NCBI RefSeq assembly: GCF_000942395.1
Contig: NZ_LN812103.1
Location: forward strand, 501,394 to 565,393
Origin: Risungbinella massiliensis
GTDB lineage: Bacteria; Bacillota; Bacilli; Thermoactinomycetales; Thermoactinomycetaceae
DNA: 64,000 bases
Direction of reading: 5' to 3'
The position numbers and the translations under genes were made by a program. Under the pieces are notes generated by a model. The model was not told the DNA's origin, made no database searches, and worked only from the letters and a program-made list of their open reading frames with translations. Numbering within the stretch: the stretch's first letter is position 1; the number at the start of each line of letters is the position of its first letter. Positions 1-7,433 of this stretch are shown here, in pieces.

Positions 1-2
1 TA

Positions 3-113
3 TTTGAAAAGGAACAGACAGAAGAAATTCCAGCCACCGTACTCAAAAGTCATCCCAATGTGACGGTTATTGCGGATGAGGAAGCATTGTCTTTGTTAAC
101 GGAAAAAGTATAA
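3..113 (+). CDS. C-terminal end of an unidentified protein (cut by window edge)
   Basis: An open frame enters from the left edge and stops at 111-113, giving 36 residues that end in [13 protein letters not shown]. It is followed by a terminator, so it is the last gene of its transcript. The fragment is too short to assign to a family. No start is visible. Confidence 0.55.
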   Translation, partial: FEKEQTEEIPATVLKSHPNVTVIADEEALSLLTEKV

Positions 114-181
114 TCATTACATCATTTTTGGCTTTTAAGTTGGATGGTAAAAAGTTTCTACATTTATGCTAAATTCGAAAA

Positions 182-217
182 GATGACTTCTGAACAAATC
201 AGGAGTCATCTTTTTTT
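182..217 (+). terminator. Intrinsic terminator
   Basis: A 12-bp stem (GATGACTTCTGA with TCAGGAGTCATC, one G-U pair) around ACAAA is followed by a run of seven T. It closes the transcript that enters from the left and separates it from the germinant receptor operon. Confidence 0.85.
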
Positions 218-293
218 ATAAAAAACACCCATTTTTAGCATGAAATAACGATTGTAGATAAAAAATAAAGAATGCTTCAAAGAGGGGGCTAAT

Positions 294-1856
294 ATGAGAA
301 ATTTCATTAATCTAATAGAAAAGCTATCAAAAGACAAAGAACAAAAAATCAACGAACAACAACCAACAAAGTTAATTTACAAGAGTCTTTCTAAGAATTT
401 AGAGATTATTAAAATTACACTTGGGAATTGTAGCGACCTAATTGTCCGCGAATTTCAGCTCGGTAAAACCAATGTCAAAGCAGCAATCTTTTATTTAGAT
501 GGTTTGGTGAACATTAATTATATTCAAGAAAATATATTGAAATCATTAATGGCAGATGTAAAGAATGTCACAAATACAGACGGTGATCCAGATCAAACAA
601 ATATCATCGCGTATTTAAAAAATCATATACTGACAGTTGGAGAAACAAAAAAAGTTTTTGACTTTAAACTGTTGTATCATTCGCTTTTGTCTGGAGACAC
701 AATTTTATTAATTGATGGGCAAAACCAAGGTTTAATCTCTAGTACGAGAGAGTGGAAAGAGCGTGGAGTGCAAGAATCCAGTACGCAGAGTGTAGTAAAA
801 GGATCGAAAGAGAGCTTTACCGAAACAATGCGTACTAATACGGCTCTCGTTCGCCGGAGAATAAAAGATACACATTTGAGGATCGATACTAGACAGATTG
901 GTAGAGTTACCAAAACAGATGTTGCTGTTCTATATATAGACGGAATTGCCGATGAAAAAGTAGTCAAAGAAGTTTTCTCTCGCTTGGATTCTATTGATAT
1001 TGATGCCATTTTGGATAGTGGATATATCGAAGAGCTAATCGAAGATACGACATATACTCCATTTCCAACTACTTATTCTACGGAACTTCCTGATACAGTT
1101 GCAGCAGGGTTACTAGAAGGTCGGGTTGCCATCATGGTAGATGGGACTCCGTTTGCTCTTTTGGTTCCTGGACTATTTGTCCATTTTTTTCACTCCAATG
1201 AAGACTATTACCAACGATTTGATATTAGTACCTTTGTTCGCATTCTCCGTTTTATCGCTTTTGTGATGGCTCTGCTAGTTCCATCCATTTATATTGCAGT
1301 TACTACTTATCATCAAGAAATGATTCCCACTTCCCTCTTAATCAGTTTAGCTGCTCAACGTGATGGAGTACCTTTTCCGGCTCTTTTTGAGGCGATGATG
1401 ATGGAGTTTACCTTTGAAGTTTTGCGGGAGGCTGGACTGCGTCTGCCCAAAAACGTTGGTTCTGCCATTTCTATTGTGGGTGCATTAGTACTTGGTCAAG
1501 CCGCTGTACAGGCTGGTTTAATTTCAGCGGCAATGGTAATTGTCGTGTCCCTCACGGCGATTAGTAGCTTTATGTTTCCCTCTTATACGATGTCGTTTCC
1601 TGTAAGAATTCTAAGATTTATCTTTATGGGTCTAGCGGGTTTTATAGGTCTGTTGGGAGTTGGCTTGGGTTTGATTGCACTTATTTTTCACTTATGTAGT
1701 CTGCGGTCATTTGGAGTTCCGTATATGGCGCCCTTTGGCCCTTACATTCAAGAAGATCAAAAAGATGCTATCTTCCGTTTTCCTCGAGGGAAACTATTTT
1801 CTCGCCCTCGATTGATTAGTCATCAAAACCGAGTTCGAATTAAGATGAAGCACTAG
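294..1856 (+). CDS. gerKA: Spore germinant receptor A subunit (GerA/GerKA family)
   Basis: This 520-residue protein belongs to the GerA family of inner-membrane spore germinant receptor subunits, which sense nutrients and trigger germination. Residues 1 to about 300 are soluble and hydrophilic; from about 310 to 490 there are several hydrophobic segments, followed by a short basic tail, as in GerAA/GerKA. A good ribosome binding site (GAGGGGGC) precedes the ATG. It heads an A-C-D-B operon; the A-C-B order is that of gerK rather than gerA, which is why I use the gerK name. Operons of this type are normally read by sigma-G in the forespore, but I could not find a convincing sigma-G promoter. 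The ligand cannot be told from sequence. Confidence 0.95.
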   Translation: MRNFINLIEKLSKDKEQKINEQQPTKLIYKSLSKNLEIIKITLGNCSDLIVREFQLGKTNVKAAIFYLDGLVNINYIQENILKSLMADVKNVTNTDGDPDQTNIIAYLKNHILTVGETKKVFDFKLLYHSLLSGDTILLIDGQNQGLISSTREWKERGVQESSTQSVVKGSKESFTETMRTNTALVRRRIKDTHLRIDTRQIGRVTKTDVAVLYIDGIADEKVVKEVFSRLDSIDIDAILDSGYIEELIEDTTYTPFPTTYSTELPDTVAAGLLEGRVAIMVDGTPFALLVPGLFVHFFHSNEDYYQRFDISTFVRILRFIAFVMALLVPSIYIAVTTYHQEMIPTSLLISLAAQRDGVPFPALFEAMMMEFTFEVLREAGLRLPKNVGSAISIVGALVLGQAAVQAGLISAAMVIVVSLTAISSFMFPSYTMSFPVRILRFIFMGLAGFIGLLGVGLGLIALIFHLCSLRSFGVPYMAPFGPYIQEDQKDAIFRFPRGKLFSRPRLISHQNRVRIKMKH

Positions 1857-1871
1857 AAAGAAGGAAATGGA

Positions 1872-3068
1872 ATGAATCGAAGAAATCTATTCTTGTGTAT
1901 TCTGCTGCTTCTATTTATGACAACAGGGTGTTGGAGTAAAAAGGAACTAAATGAACTGGCAATCATGAGCGGAGTTGGGATTGACAAAACCGAAGATGGT
2001 GAATTTCAGCTAACGGCACAAGTGATATTACCTTCTGAAATAGCTACCCAAACAGGTGGAGGCAATCGTACTCCAGTTGTTATTTACAAGGAAACTGGCA
2101 AAACCATTTTTGAGACAGTGCGAAAATTAACCAAATACTCTCCGCGAAAACTATATTGGTCCCACTTGCGGGTTATTGTGTTTGGAGAGGCTTTGGCAAA
2201 AGAAGGAATTGCCAAAGCGATCGATTTTATATCAAGAGATCACGAAATGCGAACCGATTTTTATTTATTGGTAGCTAAAGGTACATCAGCTGAGCAAATA
2301 TTAAAAGTGCAAACGCCCTTGGAAAAAATCCCAGGTATGAAAGTATATAAGTCTCTTGAAACGTCTGAAAAGGTGTGGGCACCAACAAAAGGGACCAACT
2401 TGGATGAATTGATTTCTAATTTGTCAGGTGAAGGAAGGAATCCAGTCTTAACAGGAGTTCTCCTAAAAGGAGATCCATCTCAAGGGATGGAGCTTTCTAA
2501 TGTGGAAAGAACGGATCCTTCCGCTAAGATCCAGCTCGATGAATTAGCTGTATTTAAAAAAGATCGGCTAGTAGGTTATTTAAATGAGGAGGAAAGTAAA
2601 GGCTATAACTATATAGAGGGCAATGTGAAGAGTACGATTGTCAATGTACCATGTAATAGTGGAATCGCGGCAATCGAGATTATTCGTACCGATACGAAGG
2701 TAAAGGGAAAATATAACAATGGGAAGCCGTCCATTCAGATCGAAACGAAATTACAGGGAAATGTGGGCGAAGTAGAGTGTGATCTGGAATTTACTAATCC
2801 CAAAATCATGAGTGAGTTGGAAACAAAAGTAAAACAAGATATTCAAGAGAAAATGGAAGTAGCAGTTAAGAAAACGCAAACAGAATTTCAAAGCGATATC
2901 TTTGGTTTTGGAGATAAAATAGAACAGGCTGACCCAAAAGCATGGAAAAATCTACAGAAAAAATGGGAAAAAGAATTTCCTGATCTTGACGTCCAAATCA
3001 AGGTGACAGCCGAACTAGAACATACAGGAACCACTTCAGAATCAGTTTCGAAACAAAAACAGGAGTAA
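1872..3068 (+). CDS. gerKC: Spore germinant receptor C subunit, lipoprotein (Ger(x)C family)
   Basis: This 398-residue lipoprotein is the C subunit of the germinant receptor. The N-terminus has two arginines, a hydrophobic stretch and a lipobox MTTGC, so Cys20 should be the lipid-modified first residue of the mature protein. The rest is hydrophilic and of normal GerAC length, with the family-typical segment after the lipobox (KELNELAIMSGVGIDK). It begins 15 bases after gerKA and is followed within 5 bases by the small D gene, so the four genes are surely co-transcribed. It sits on the outer face of the spore inner membrane with the A and B subunits. Confidence 0.95.
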   Translation: MNRRNLFLCILLLLFMTTGCWSKKELNELAIMSGVGIDKTEDGEFQLTAQVILPSEIATQTGGGNRTPVVIYKETGKTIFETVRKLTKYSPRKLYWSHLRVIVFGEALAKEGIAKAIDFISRDHEMRTDFYLLVAKGTSAEQILKVQTPLEKIPGMKVYKSLETSEKVWAPTKGTNLDELISNLSGEGRNPVLTGVLLKGDPSQGMELSNVERTDPSAKIQLDELAVFKKDRLVGYLNEEESKGYNYIEGNVKSTIVNVPCNSGIAAIEIIRTDTKVKGKYNNGKPSIQIETKLQGNVGEVECDLEFTNPKIMSELETKVKQDIQEKMEVAVKKTQTEFQSDIFGFGDKIEQADPKAWKNLQKKWEKEFPDLDVQIKVTAELEHTGTTSESVSKQKQE

Positions 3069-3073
3069 TACTT

Positions 3074-3307
3074 ATGTGGGCGATCTTCGGAGTATTTATT
3101 GCTGCGTTAGGAATAATCTGGATCGAAGTTCCTACTCTACTACGGCAGAAGCAAACTAGAGAATTGGTGTTTTTTTCCCTTTTCCTTGGTGTAGCAGTTT
3201 TATCTGGGATAACGATGGCGATGGGAATGGATCTACCTAATCCATATGGTTTGATTGAGATAATCTATCGGCCTATTGGGGAATGGATCAATAATCTGTT
3301 TCGATAA
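3074..3307 (+). CDS. Small two-helix membrane protein of the germinant receptor operon (D-subunit type)
   Basis: This 77-residue protein has two hydrophobic helices, about residues 2-18 and 30-48, joined by a charged loop (RQKQTRELV). Small two-helix D proteins are known from germinant receptor operons, where they modulate receptor function. Position between the C and B genes and tight spacing on both sides support that role here. No strong ribosome binding site is visible, so translation may be coupled to the upstream gene. Assignment rests on architecture and context rather than on a clear motif. Confidence 0.8.
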   Translation: MWAIFGVFIAALGIIWIEVPTLLRQKQTRELVFFSLFLGVAVLSGITMAMGMDLPNPYGLIEIIYRPIGEWINNLFR

Positions 3308-3309
3308 AG

Positions 3310-4452
3310 ATGGTGAAAGTCAGTATGAAACAAATCGAAAAAGTGAATGTACGTCAAATGACGATCTTCGTTGTCCTATTTTTTATTGGGACAACGATTC
3401 TTGTCCAGCCTTCCACACTAGCATCGATAGCAAAACAAAATGCTTGGATTGCTGTTATTTTGGGAGTGTTTGTTAGCTTATGGATCGTCTGGTTATATTC
3501 AAGGATAGCCATGATTTTTCCGGATAAAAACTTTTCAGCTGGCTTAGAATGGCTCTTAGGGAAATGGATTGGAAAATTGGTTTCGATCCTATATATTTTT
3601 TACTTTATATGTGTTTCAGCTGATTTATTGTCGATTATTGGCAATTTTTTTACCACTCAAATGATACCTGAAACACCTGCGGTTGCAATCCATGTTGTTT
3701 TTATGACCGTTATTGCTTTTGGAGTTCGGCTTGGGATTAAAACCTTAGCTCGTTCAGCTGAAATCTTTTTCGTTGTATTTTTTTTCCTTTTTTTCATCAT
3801 TGTATTTACTCTATTTCCTGAGTTAGAAATAGATAAGATCCAACCCGTTTTAGAACAAGGGATAAAACCAACTATACATGCGATGTTAACTTTTATAAGT
3901 GGTTGTTCATTAACCATGTTTACGTTTCTATATATCTTATCTTCTATAAATAATGCCCAAGCAATCCAAAAGAGTCTGATGAAAGGCACGATCATCGGTG
4001 GAATAGTAATGCTCATCATCACTGCTTTATGTATCTTAGTTCTAGGAAGCTTTTTTACAGAAAGGAATATTTATCCTACTTATGTTTTAGCGAAGAAAAT
4101 TAGTATTGGAAATTTGGAGAGAATTGAGGTTATCATCGCGGGGATGTGGATGATTACGATCTTATTTAAAGCTTCCCTTTACTTTTATGCTTTAATGATG
4201 AGTATCAAACAGATGTTTAGATTAACAGACTATCGTCCAGTAGTACTTCCGATTAGTATGATTACAGTGGTTTTATCGCTTATTATTTTTCCAAATTATG
4301 TTTATATGAGCTATTTTAATACAACCGTTTGGATTCCTTATGTGTTAACACTTGGTTTTGTTGTTCCATTTTTGGTCTGGATTATAGGGAAACGAAAACA
4401 GATTCGAGAAAATAAGAAGGGGCTTCCTCGTGGAAAGGGGCTTAGTGGTTAA
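3310..4452 (+). CDS. gerKB: Spore germinant receptor B subunit (GerAB/GerKB, APC-type permease fold)
   Basis: This 380-residue integral membrane protein has about ten hydrophobic segments and belongs to the spore germination permease family (GerAB/GerKB) within the amino acid-polyamine-organocation superfamily. The B subunit is thought to bind the germinant. The start is two bases after the stop of the D gene; an internal ATG eight codons in (MKQIEKVN) is also possible. The C-terminus is short and basic. No terminator is visible on this strand just downstream; the next hairpin, at 4507-4540, is oriented for the opposite strand but may also stop this transcript. Confidence 0.94.
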   Translation: MVKVSMKQIEKVNVRQMTIFVVLFFIGTTILVQPSTLASIAKQNAWIAVILGVFVSLWIVWLYSRIAMIFPDKNFSAGLEWLLGKWIGKLVSILYIFYFICVSADLLSIIGNFFTTQMIPETPAVAIHVVFMTVIAFGVRLGIKTLARSAEIFFVVFFFLFFIIVFTLFPELEIDKIQPVLEQGIKPTIHAMLTFISGCSLTMFTFLYILSSINNAQAIQKSLMKGTIIGGIVMLIITALCILVLGSFFTERNIYPTYVLAKKISIGNLERIEVIIAGMWMITILFKASLYFYALMMSIKQMFRLTDYRPVVLPISMITVVLSLIIFPNYVYMSYFNTTVWIPYVLTLGFVVPFLVWIIGKRKQIRENKKGLPRGKGLSG

Positions 4453-4492
4453 AAAATACATGAAGGAAATCGTTGTTGAATATAGAGATGGT

Positions 4493-4540
4493 AAAAAAGA
4501 AAAAGACACATCTGCAAGAGACAAAGCTCTTGATGATGTG
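4493..4540 (-). terminator. Intrinsic terminator of the 56-residue membrane protein gene
   Basis: On the minus strand CACATC..CAAGAG pairs with CTCTTG..GATGTG across a 6-base loop, with one small internal loop, and is followed by a T-rich tract. It lies about 20 bases past the stop codon of the minus-strand gene at 4560. Confidence 0.8.
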
Positions 4541-4559
4541 CCAGCTGGTCAAAATTGTA

Positions 4560-4730
4560 TTAAGTGGTTAATTGTATTAGAGCGATAACTACTGCGAATC
4601 CTGCTGAATATATTGCATAGCGAAAATAATCCCAAGCGCGTTCGTCGTCTCTTTTTGCATCATAATGCTTAGAGATTTTGTGGAAAAAAATAGCTAATGC
4701 AATAAGCACAATATAAATTCCTAACATCAT
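4560..4730 (-). CDS. 56-residue membrane protein with structured leader
   Basis: A 56-codon frame, too short for usual ORF cut-offs, starts with MMLGIYIVLIALAIFF and ends IALIQLTT. It has two hydrophobic helices (about 2-16 and 39-54) separated by a strongly charged loop (KISKHYDAKRDDERAW). A perfect ribosome binding site AAGGAGGG lies six bases before the ATG, but it sits in the 3' arm of a hairpin. The gene has its own candidate promoter, leader and terminator. I do not recognise a family. Its layout matches the neighbouring 61-residue gene (5003-5188), and the two leaders are clearly related. Confidence 0.75.
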   Translation of the reverse strand: MMLGIYIVLIALAIFFHKISKHYDAKRDDERAWDYFRYAIYSAGFAVVIALIQLTT

Positions 4731-4842
4731 GCTAATCCCTCCTTATTGTAAGGGATTAGATGCTAGTGACCAGCTACACTGATCCTAGTTTCTAATCCCC
4801 AAGAAAGGCATGAATACAAGCCCTTCTTGGGGATTAGAAACG
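4731..4842 (-). promoter_or_regulatory. Structured mRNA leader of the 56-residue membrane protein
   Basis: Read on the minus strand, a perfect 17-bp stem (4789-4805 with 4824-4840) lies at the presumed 5' end. Next come the 9-mer CTGGTCACT (4765-4773) and a second hairpin in which CTAATCCCTTA pairs with TAAGG(AG)GGATTAG, hiding the ribosome binding site. A candidate promoter TTTACA-17-TAAGAT lies just upstream (near 4850-4880). The same 9-mer, spacing and CCTTACANNAAGGAGG element occur in the leader at 5189-5300. Confidence 0.65.
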
Positions 4843-4950
4843 ATCAGATGACTAAATCTTATGATAATATTTAAAGAGTGTAAAGTATTTTTTATCTTTC
4901 AAGTACCATGTTCCAAAGTATAGAGGCGTTCTAGAAAGAAACTTATATCC

Positions 4951-4995
4951 AAAAATAAAGAGCATCTATTCGCTCGTAATTCAGCAAATAGATGC
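4951..4995 (-). terminator. Intrinsic terminator of the 61-residue membrane protein gene
   Basis: GCATCTATT pairs with AATAGATGC; on the minus strand the hairpin is followed by TCTTTATTTTTGG. It lies just beyond the stop codon at 5003. Confidence 0.75.
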
Positions 4996-5002
4996 AAACT
5001 GG

Positions 5003-5188
5003 TCAAGAGAGATTTAGTAGTAGCACTAAGAGCATGGTGAATATGGCAGAAAGGATCAAAACTACCGTTTTTTCTAGTAACTTCTTTCTACGATAAGAAA
5101 GAGTATATCTAGATAAAATCCAACGCTCTAGGTGGATTGTCGCATAAAAAAAAGCAACCAAAAATAAAGTAAATAGTAATATAAACAT
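5003..5188 (-). CDS. 61-residue two-helix membrane protein with structured leader
   Basis: The protein starts MFILLFTLFLVAFFYATIH and has two hydrophobic helices (about 1-17 and 41-60) around a very basic loop (RYTLSYRRKKLLEK). I chose the ATG at 5188 because AAGGAGGTGG lies at the correct distance; an upstream in-frame ATG would read through that site. Leader and architecture are like those of the 56-residue gene at 4560-4730, though the sequences are not obviously homologous. No family is recognised. Small hydrophobic size, a hidden ribosome binding site and a stable 5' hairpin resemble type I toxins, but no antisense RNA was identified. Confidence 0.75.
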   Translation of the reverse strand: MFILLFTLFLVAFFYATIHLERWILSRYTLSYRRKKLLEKTVVLILSAIFTMLLVLLLNLS

Positions 5189-5300
5189 CTCGCCACCTCC
5201 TTGGTGTAAGGAAGACAACAAGAGTGACCAGTATTCAGTTACTCAAGTTGCCCACCTGAGAAAAGATCATCGAAATCTCCTCTCAGGTGGGCAACTTATG
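5189..5300 (-). promoter_or_regulatory. Structured mRNA leader of the 61-residue membrane protein
   Basis: A perfect 17-bp hairpin (5245-5261 with 5281-5297) is followed on the minus strand by CTGGTCACT (5223-5231) and by TCCTT-ACACC-AAGGA, which covers the ribosome binding site. The distance from the 9-mer to the start codon is exactly 34 bases in both this leader and the one at 4731-4842. Confidence 0.65.
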
Positions 5301-5353
5301 AGAAACTAACTTAATTTTATCATATTTCATAATGATTAGATATCGGGTATCAA

Positions 5354-5395
5354 ATAAAAACCCACCTCCGAAATGTTATATATAGGAGGTGGGTT
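5354..5395 (-). terminator. Intrinsic terminator of the yidC operon
   Basis: AACCCACCTCC pairs with GGAGGTGGGTT over a 15-base loop; on the minus strand it is followed by TTTTTATTTG. It lies directly after the YidC stop codon. Confidence 0.85.
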
Positions 5396-5404
5396 GATTT
5401 TTTA

Positions 5405-6079
5405 TCAAATAGTTGTTACTTCTTTATATAACAATTTTTTACCCCAAGCAGTCCGATAAAATCCACGTTCGACAATAGTGAAAATAGAATTAGAGATCCA
5501 ATATAATCCTATTGCGACTGGTGCTGACCACATCACAAACAAAAAGATAATTGAGATCAGCATAGGGAAACCAGCACGTTGGAGCATGGAACTAGCTACG
5601 ACCGCTTCTGAAGTTAATGGAATGCAAGAGGCGATCAGTGAAACAACAGCATAGACAATGGGTGTTATGTGAAGCGGGTCTGGCGAATGAAGAGAATCGA
5701 TCCATGGAAGAATGGCAGTAGAAACAAAAAATCCATGGGAAGTGAAGAGTTGATATAAAGAGAGAAATATAGGAGCTTGCACCAGCGCGATCCATAAGAA
5801 AGATACTGGCTTTACACCATATTTTGAGTAAAGCTCCGATGTTTTCTGAAAGAGTAGTGCAGAATCCTTTGCATAGTTCTCTCTTATTTTGCTAAGTAAT
5901 GGTTGAATTCGCGCCATTTTCACTTGTTGTCTTGCCGTTTTAAGATTGGTTGCGAACAATATAGAACGAATCAAAATGGTAAGTAAAATGATCGCAAATC
6001 CCCAATCTCCGGTAACCGAGAAAAACACTTGTAGTAACTCATCTAATAATTTAATGATTGGATCTAACCATGAAAACAT
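5405..6079 (-). CDS. yidC: Membrane protein insertase, YidC/Oxa1/SpoIIIJ family
   Basis: The 224-residue protein inserts proteins into the cytoplasmic membrane; Bacillus paralogues (SpoIIIJ, YqjG) also act in sporulation. The first conserved helix contains the hallmark arginine, Arg38 (LTILIRSILFAT), followed by the cytoplasmic charged region, the SFLWIALVQAPIFLSLYQLF helix and two further helices near the C-terminus. Compared with SpoIIIJ it is short: the usual N-terminal lipoprotein signal and lipobox cysteine are absent, and the protein starts almost directly at MFSWLDPIIK. GGGAGGAA precedes the ATG well. It follows a small membrane-protein gene (6108-6353) with 28 bases between them. It may be a second, specialised paralogue. 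Confidence 0.9.
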   Translation of the reverse strand: MFSWLDPIIKLLDELLQVFFSVTGDWGFAIILLTILIRSILFATNLKTARQQVKMARIQPLLSKIRENYAKDSALLFQKTSELYSKYGVKPVSFLWIALVQAPIFLSLYQLFTSHGFFVSTAILPWIDSLHSPDPLHITPIVYAVVSLIASCIPLTSEAVVASSMLQRAGFPMLISIIFLFVMWSAPVAIGLYWISNSIFTIVERGFYRTAWGKKLLYKEVTTI

Positions 6080-6107
6080 AGAATATTCCTCCCTAAATGA
6101 TATTTTA

Positions 6108-6353
6108 TTAGGAAAAAATATTCAAAGGATCTACTTCATCCTTCCCATTAACTGGTATTATTTTACGGCGAATCCAACGGAGTCTAGGACGAATGGCATT
6201 CGATTCGACTAGTACAGAACTTTTGAGCAGATATAATACCGAATACAGAGGAGAACCTGTATTGATTGTCCAATTGAACCGAATCAAACTAAATATAAGT
6301 GGGGAAAGACCTAATACGACAACAATGAGAGAATAGTCGATTGACCAATCCAT
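6108..6353 (-). CDS. 81-residue membrane-anchored protein upstream of yidC
   Basis: One hydrophobic segment (about residues 7-25, SLIVVVLGLSPLIFSLI) is followed by a basic stretch (RPRLRWIRRKI). A moderate ribosome binding site (ATGAGGT) precedes the ATG. The gene is 28 bases upstream of yidC and on the same strand, so they form a two-gene operon. I do not recognise the family; a role near the insertase is only a guess from position. Confidence 0.55.
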   Translation of the reverse strand: MDWSIDYSLIVVVLGLSPLIFSLIRFNWTINTGSPLYSVLYLLKSSVLVESNAIRPRLRWIRRKIIPVNGKDEVDPLNIFS

Positions 6354-6524
6354 ATATATACCTCATTAATAAGTGTTATATTTTTAACGAATTATTCCAA
6401 AAGATGATATATAAACATTATTACGATAAATAATAATGCTATCTTACCATAAAAAATCGGTTATTGAATGATTCTTCATTAGCAATCTAGTGACTATCAT
6501 TTTGAACCAAAAAGATCAGCATAG

Positions 6525-6554
6525 CAAAAACACCTCTTATGTAAGAGGTGTTTT
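6525..6554 (-). terminator. Intrinsic terminator of the fRMsr gene
   Basis: AACACCTCTTA pairs with TAAGAGGTGTT; on the minus strand the stem is followed by TTTTTGC. It lies 17 bases past the stop codon at 6571. Confidence 0.85.
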
Positions 6555-6570
6555 CAACAGCGTTCCTATT

Positions 6571-7083
6571 TTATCGAGTCAAAACGCCTGTCCAATCAGT
6601 CATTGAAATCAATGTATCGACGTATTGTTCTAGATATTTTTGATCCACTTGGTCAAAGCGACTTACGACTGGACTATCGATGTCTAGAACTCCAATAATT
6701 TCACCATTTACTTTAAGTGGAATGACGATCTCAGAGCGAGAAGCAGCATCGCAAGCGATATGTCCAGGAAAAGCGTGAACGTCTTCCACTAGCATTGTTT
6801 CTCCACGCTCTATTGCTGTACCACAGACTCCTTTTCCTACTGGAATGCGGACACAGGCCGCTTTTCCGATAAATGGCCCTAACACCAGCTCTCCCTGCTT
6901 CATAAGATAAAAACCAGACCAGTTGGTTTCACCCAACACTTCGGCAAGATGAGAGGCAGAGTTGGCTAAATTGGCAAGCCAATCTGTTTCGCCTTCTAAT
7001 AAGTATCGTAACTGTTTAATTGCTAACTCGTATTGTTCTTCTTTGGTTCCAGATGCTTGTTCGAATTGGAACATTTCGCTCAT
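6571..7083 (-). CDS. msrC: Free methionine-(R)-sulfoxide reductase (GAF domain, fRMsr)
   Basis: A single GAF domain fills this 170-residue protein. fRMsr reduces free methionine-R-sulfoxide to methionine using a cysteine relay. The three conserved cysteines are present as Cys77, Cys87 and Cys111 (KAACVRIPVGKGVCG and HIACD), with exactly the spacing of Cys84/94/118 in the Escherichia coli enzyme. The GVLDIDSP motif near the C-terminus is also typical. Bacillus homologues are called YtsP. The gene stands alone with its own terminator and is transcribed away from the aminopeptidase gene. Confidence 0.93.
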   Translation of the reverse strand: MSEMFQFEQASGTKEEQYELAIKQLRYLLEGETDWLANLANSASHLAEVLGETNWSGFYLMKQGELVLGPFIGKAACVRIPVGKGVCGTAIERGETMLVEDVHAFPGHIACDAASRSEIVIPLKVNGEIIGVLDIDSPVVSRFDQVDQKYLEQYVDTLISMTDWTGVLTR

Positions 7084-7089
7084 ACCTCC

Positions 7090-7430
7090 CGTAAATTCCT
7101 CTCCTTAGATTACCAGAATACAGTAAACAGGAAAGGGAAAAGGTGTTGTTTGCGTACCTAAAATTTTATCTAAGTCAAACTTTTTTCTCTTTTTCACAAA
7201 AAATGCATTTGTCATTTTAGGTACTCATGGTAAAATAATGCTTATACTCGTTATAACTTTAATTACTTACAGTATGTTCGTCAAATTTATTTTTGCACTA
7301 GATGATTGAAAAAACTAGTGTAGGCCTTAGATTTGCTTGTTTCAAATTGTTTAGTACAACAAAAAAAGCAAAACCTGGCTATACGAAGTTTTGCAACATC
7401 TGTTTTTATTAGAATAAAAAGAAGGGGATC
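7090..7430. other. Intergenic region between divergent fRMsr and aminopeptidase genes
   Basis: About 340 AT-rich bases carry the promoters for both divergent genes. I see one hairpin, GCAAAAC (7368-7374) with GTTTTGC (7388-7394), whose minus-strand side is followed by seven T, so it could stop transcription entering from the aminopeptidase side. I see no riboswitch motif. Confidence 0.5.
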
Positions 7431-7433
7431 ATT

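Noticed and set aside
4445-4588. A 47-codon plus-strand frame (GTG start with AAAGGGG upstream) overlapping the end of gerKB
   Set aside because: It reads through the terminator hairpin of the opposite-strand 56-residue gene and overlaps that gene's 3' end by 29 bases. The minus-strand gene has the better binding site and promoter. It could still be real, as its start site is decent.
7368-7394. Riboswitch expression platform for the M29 peptidase
   Set aside because: The hairpin has its T-run on the minus strand only and no aptamer-like structure is upstream.
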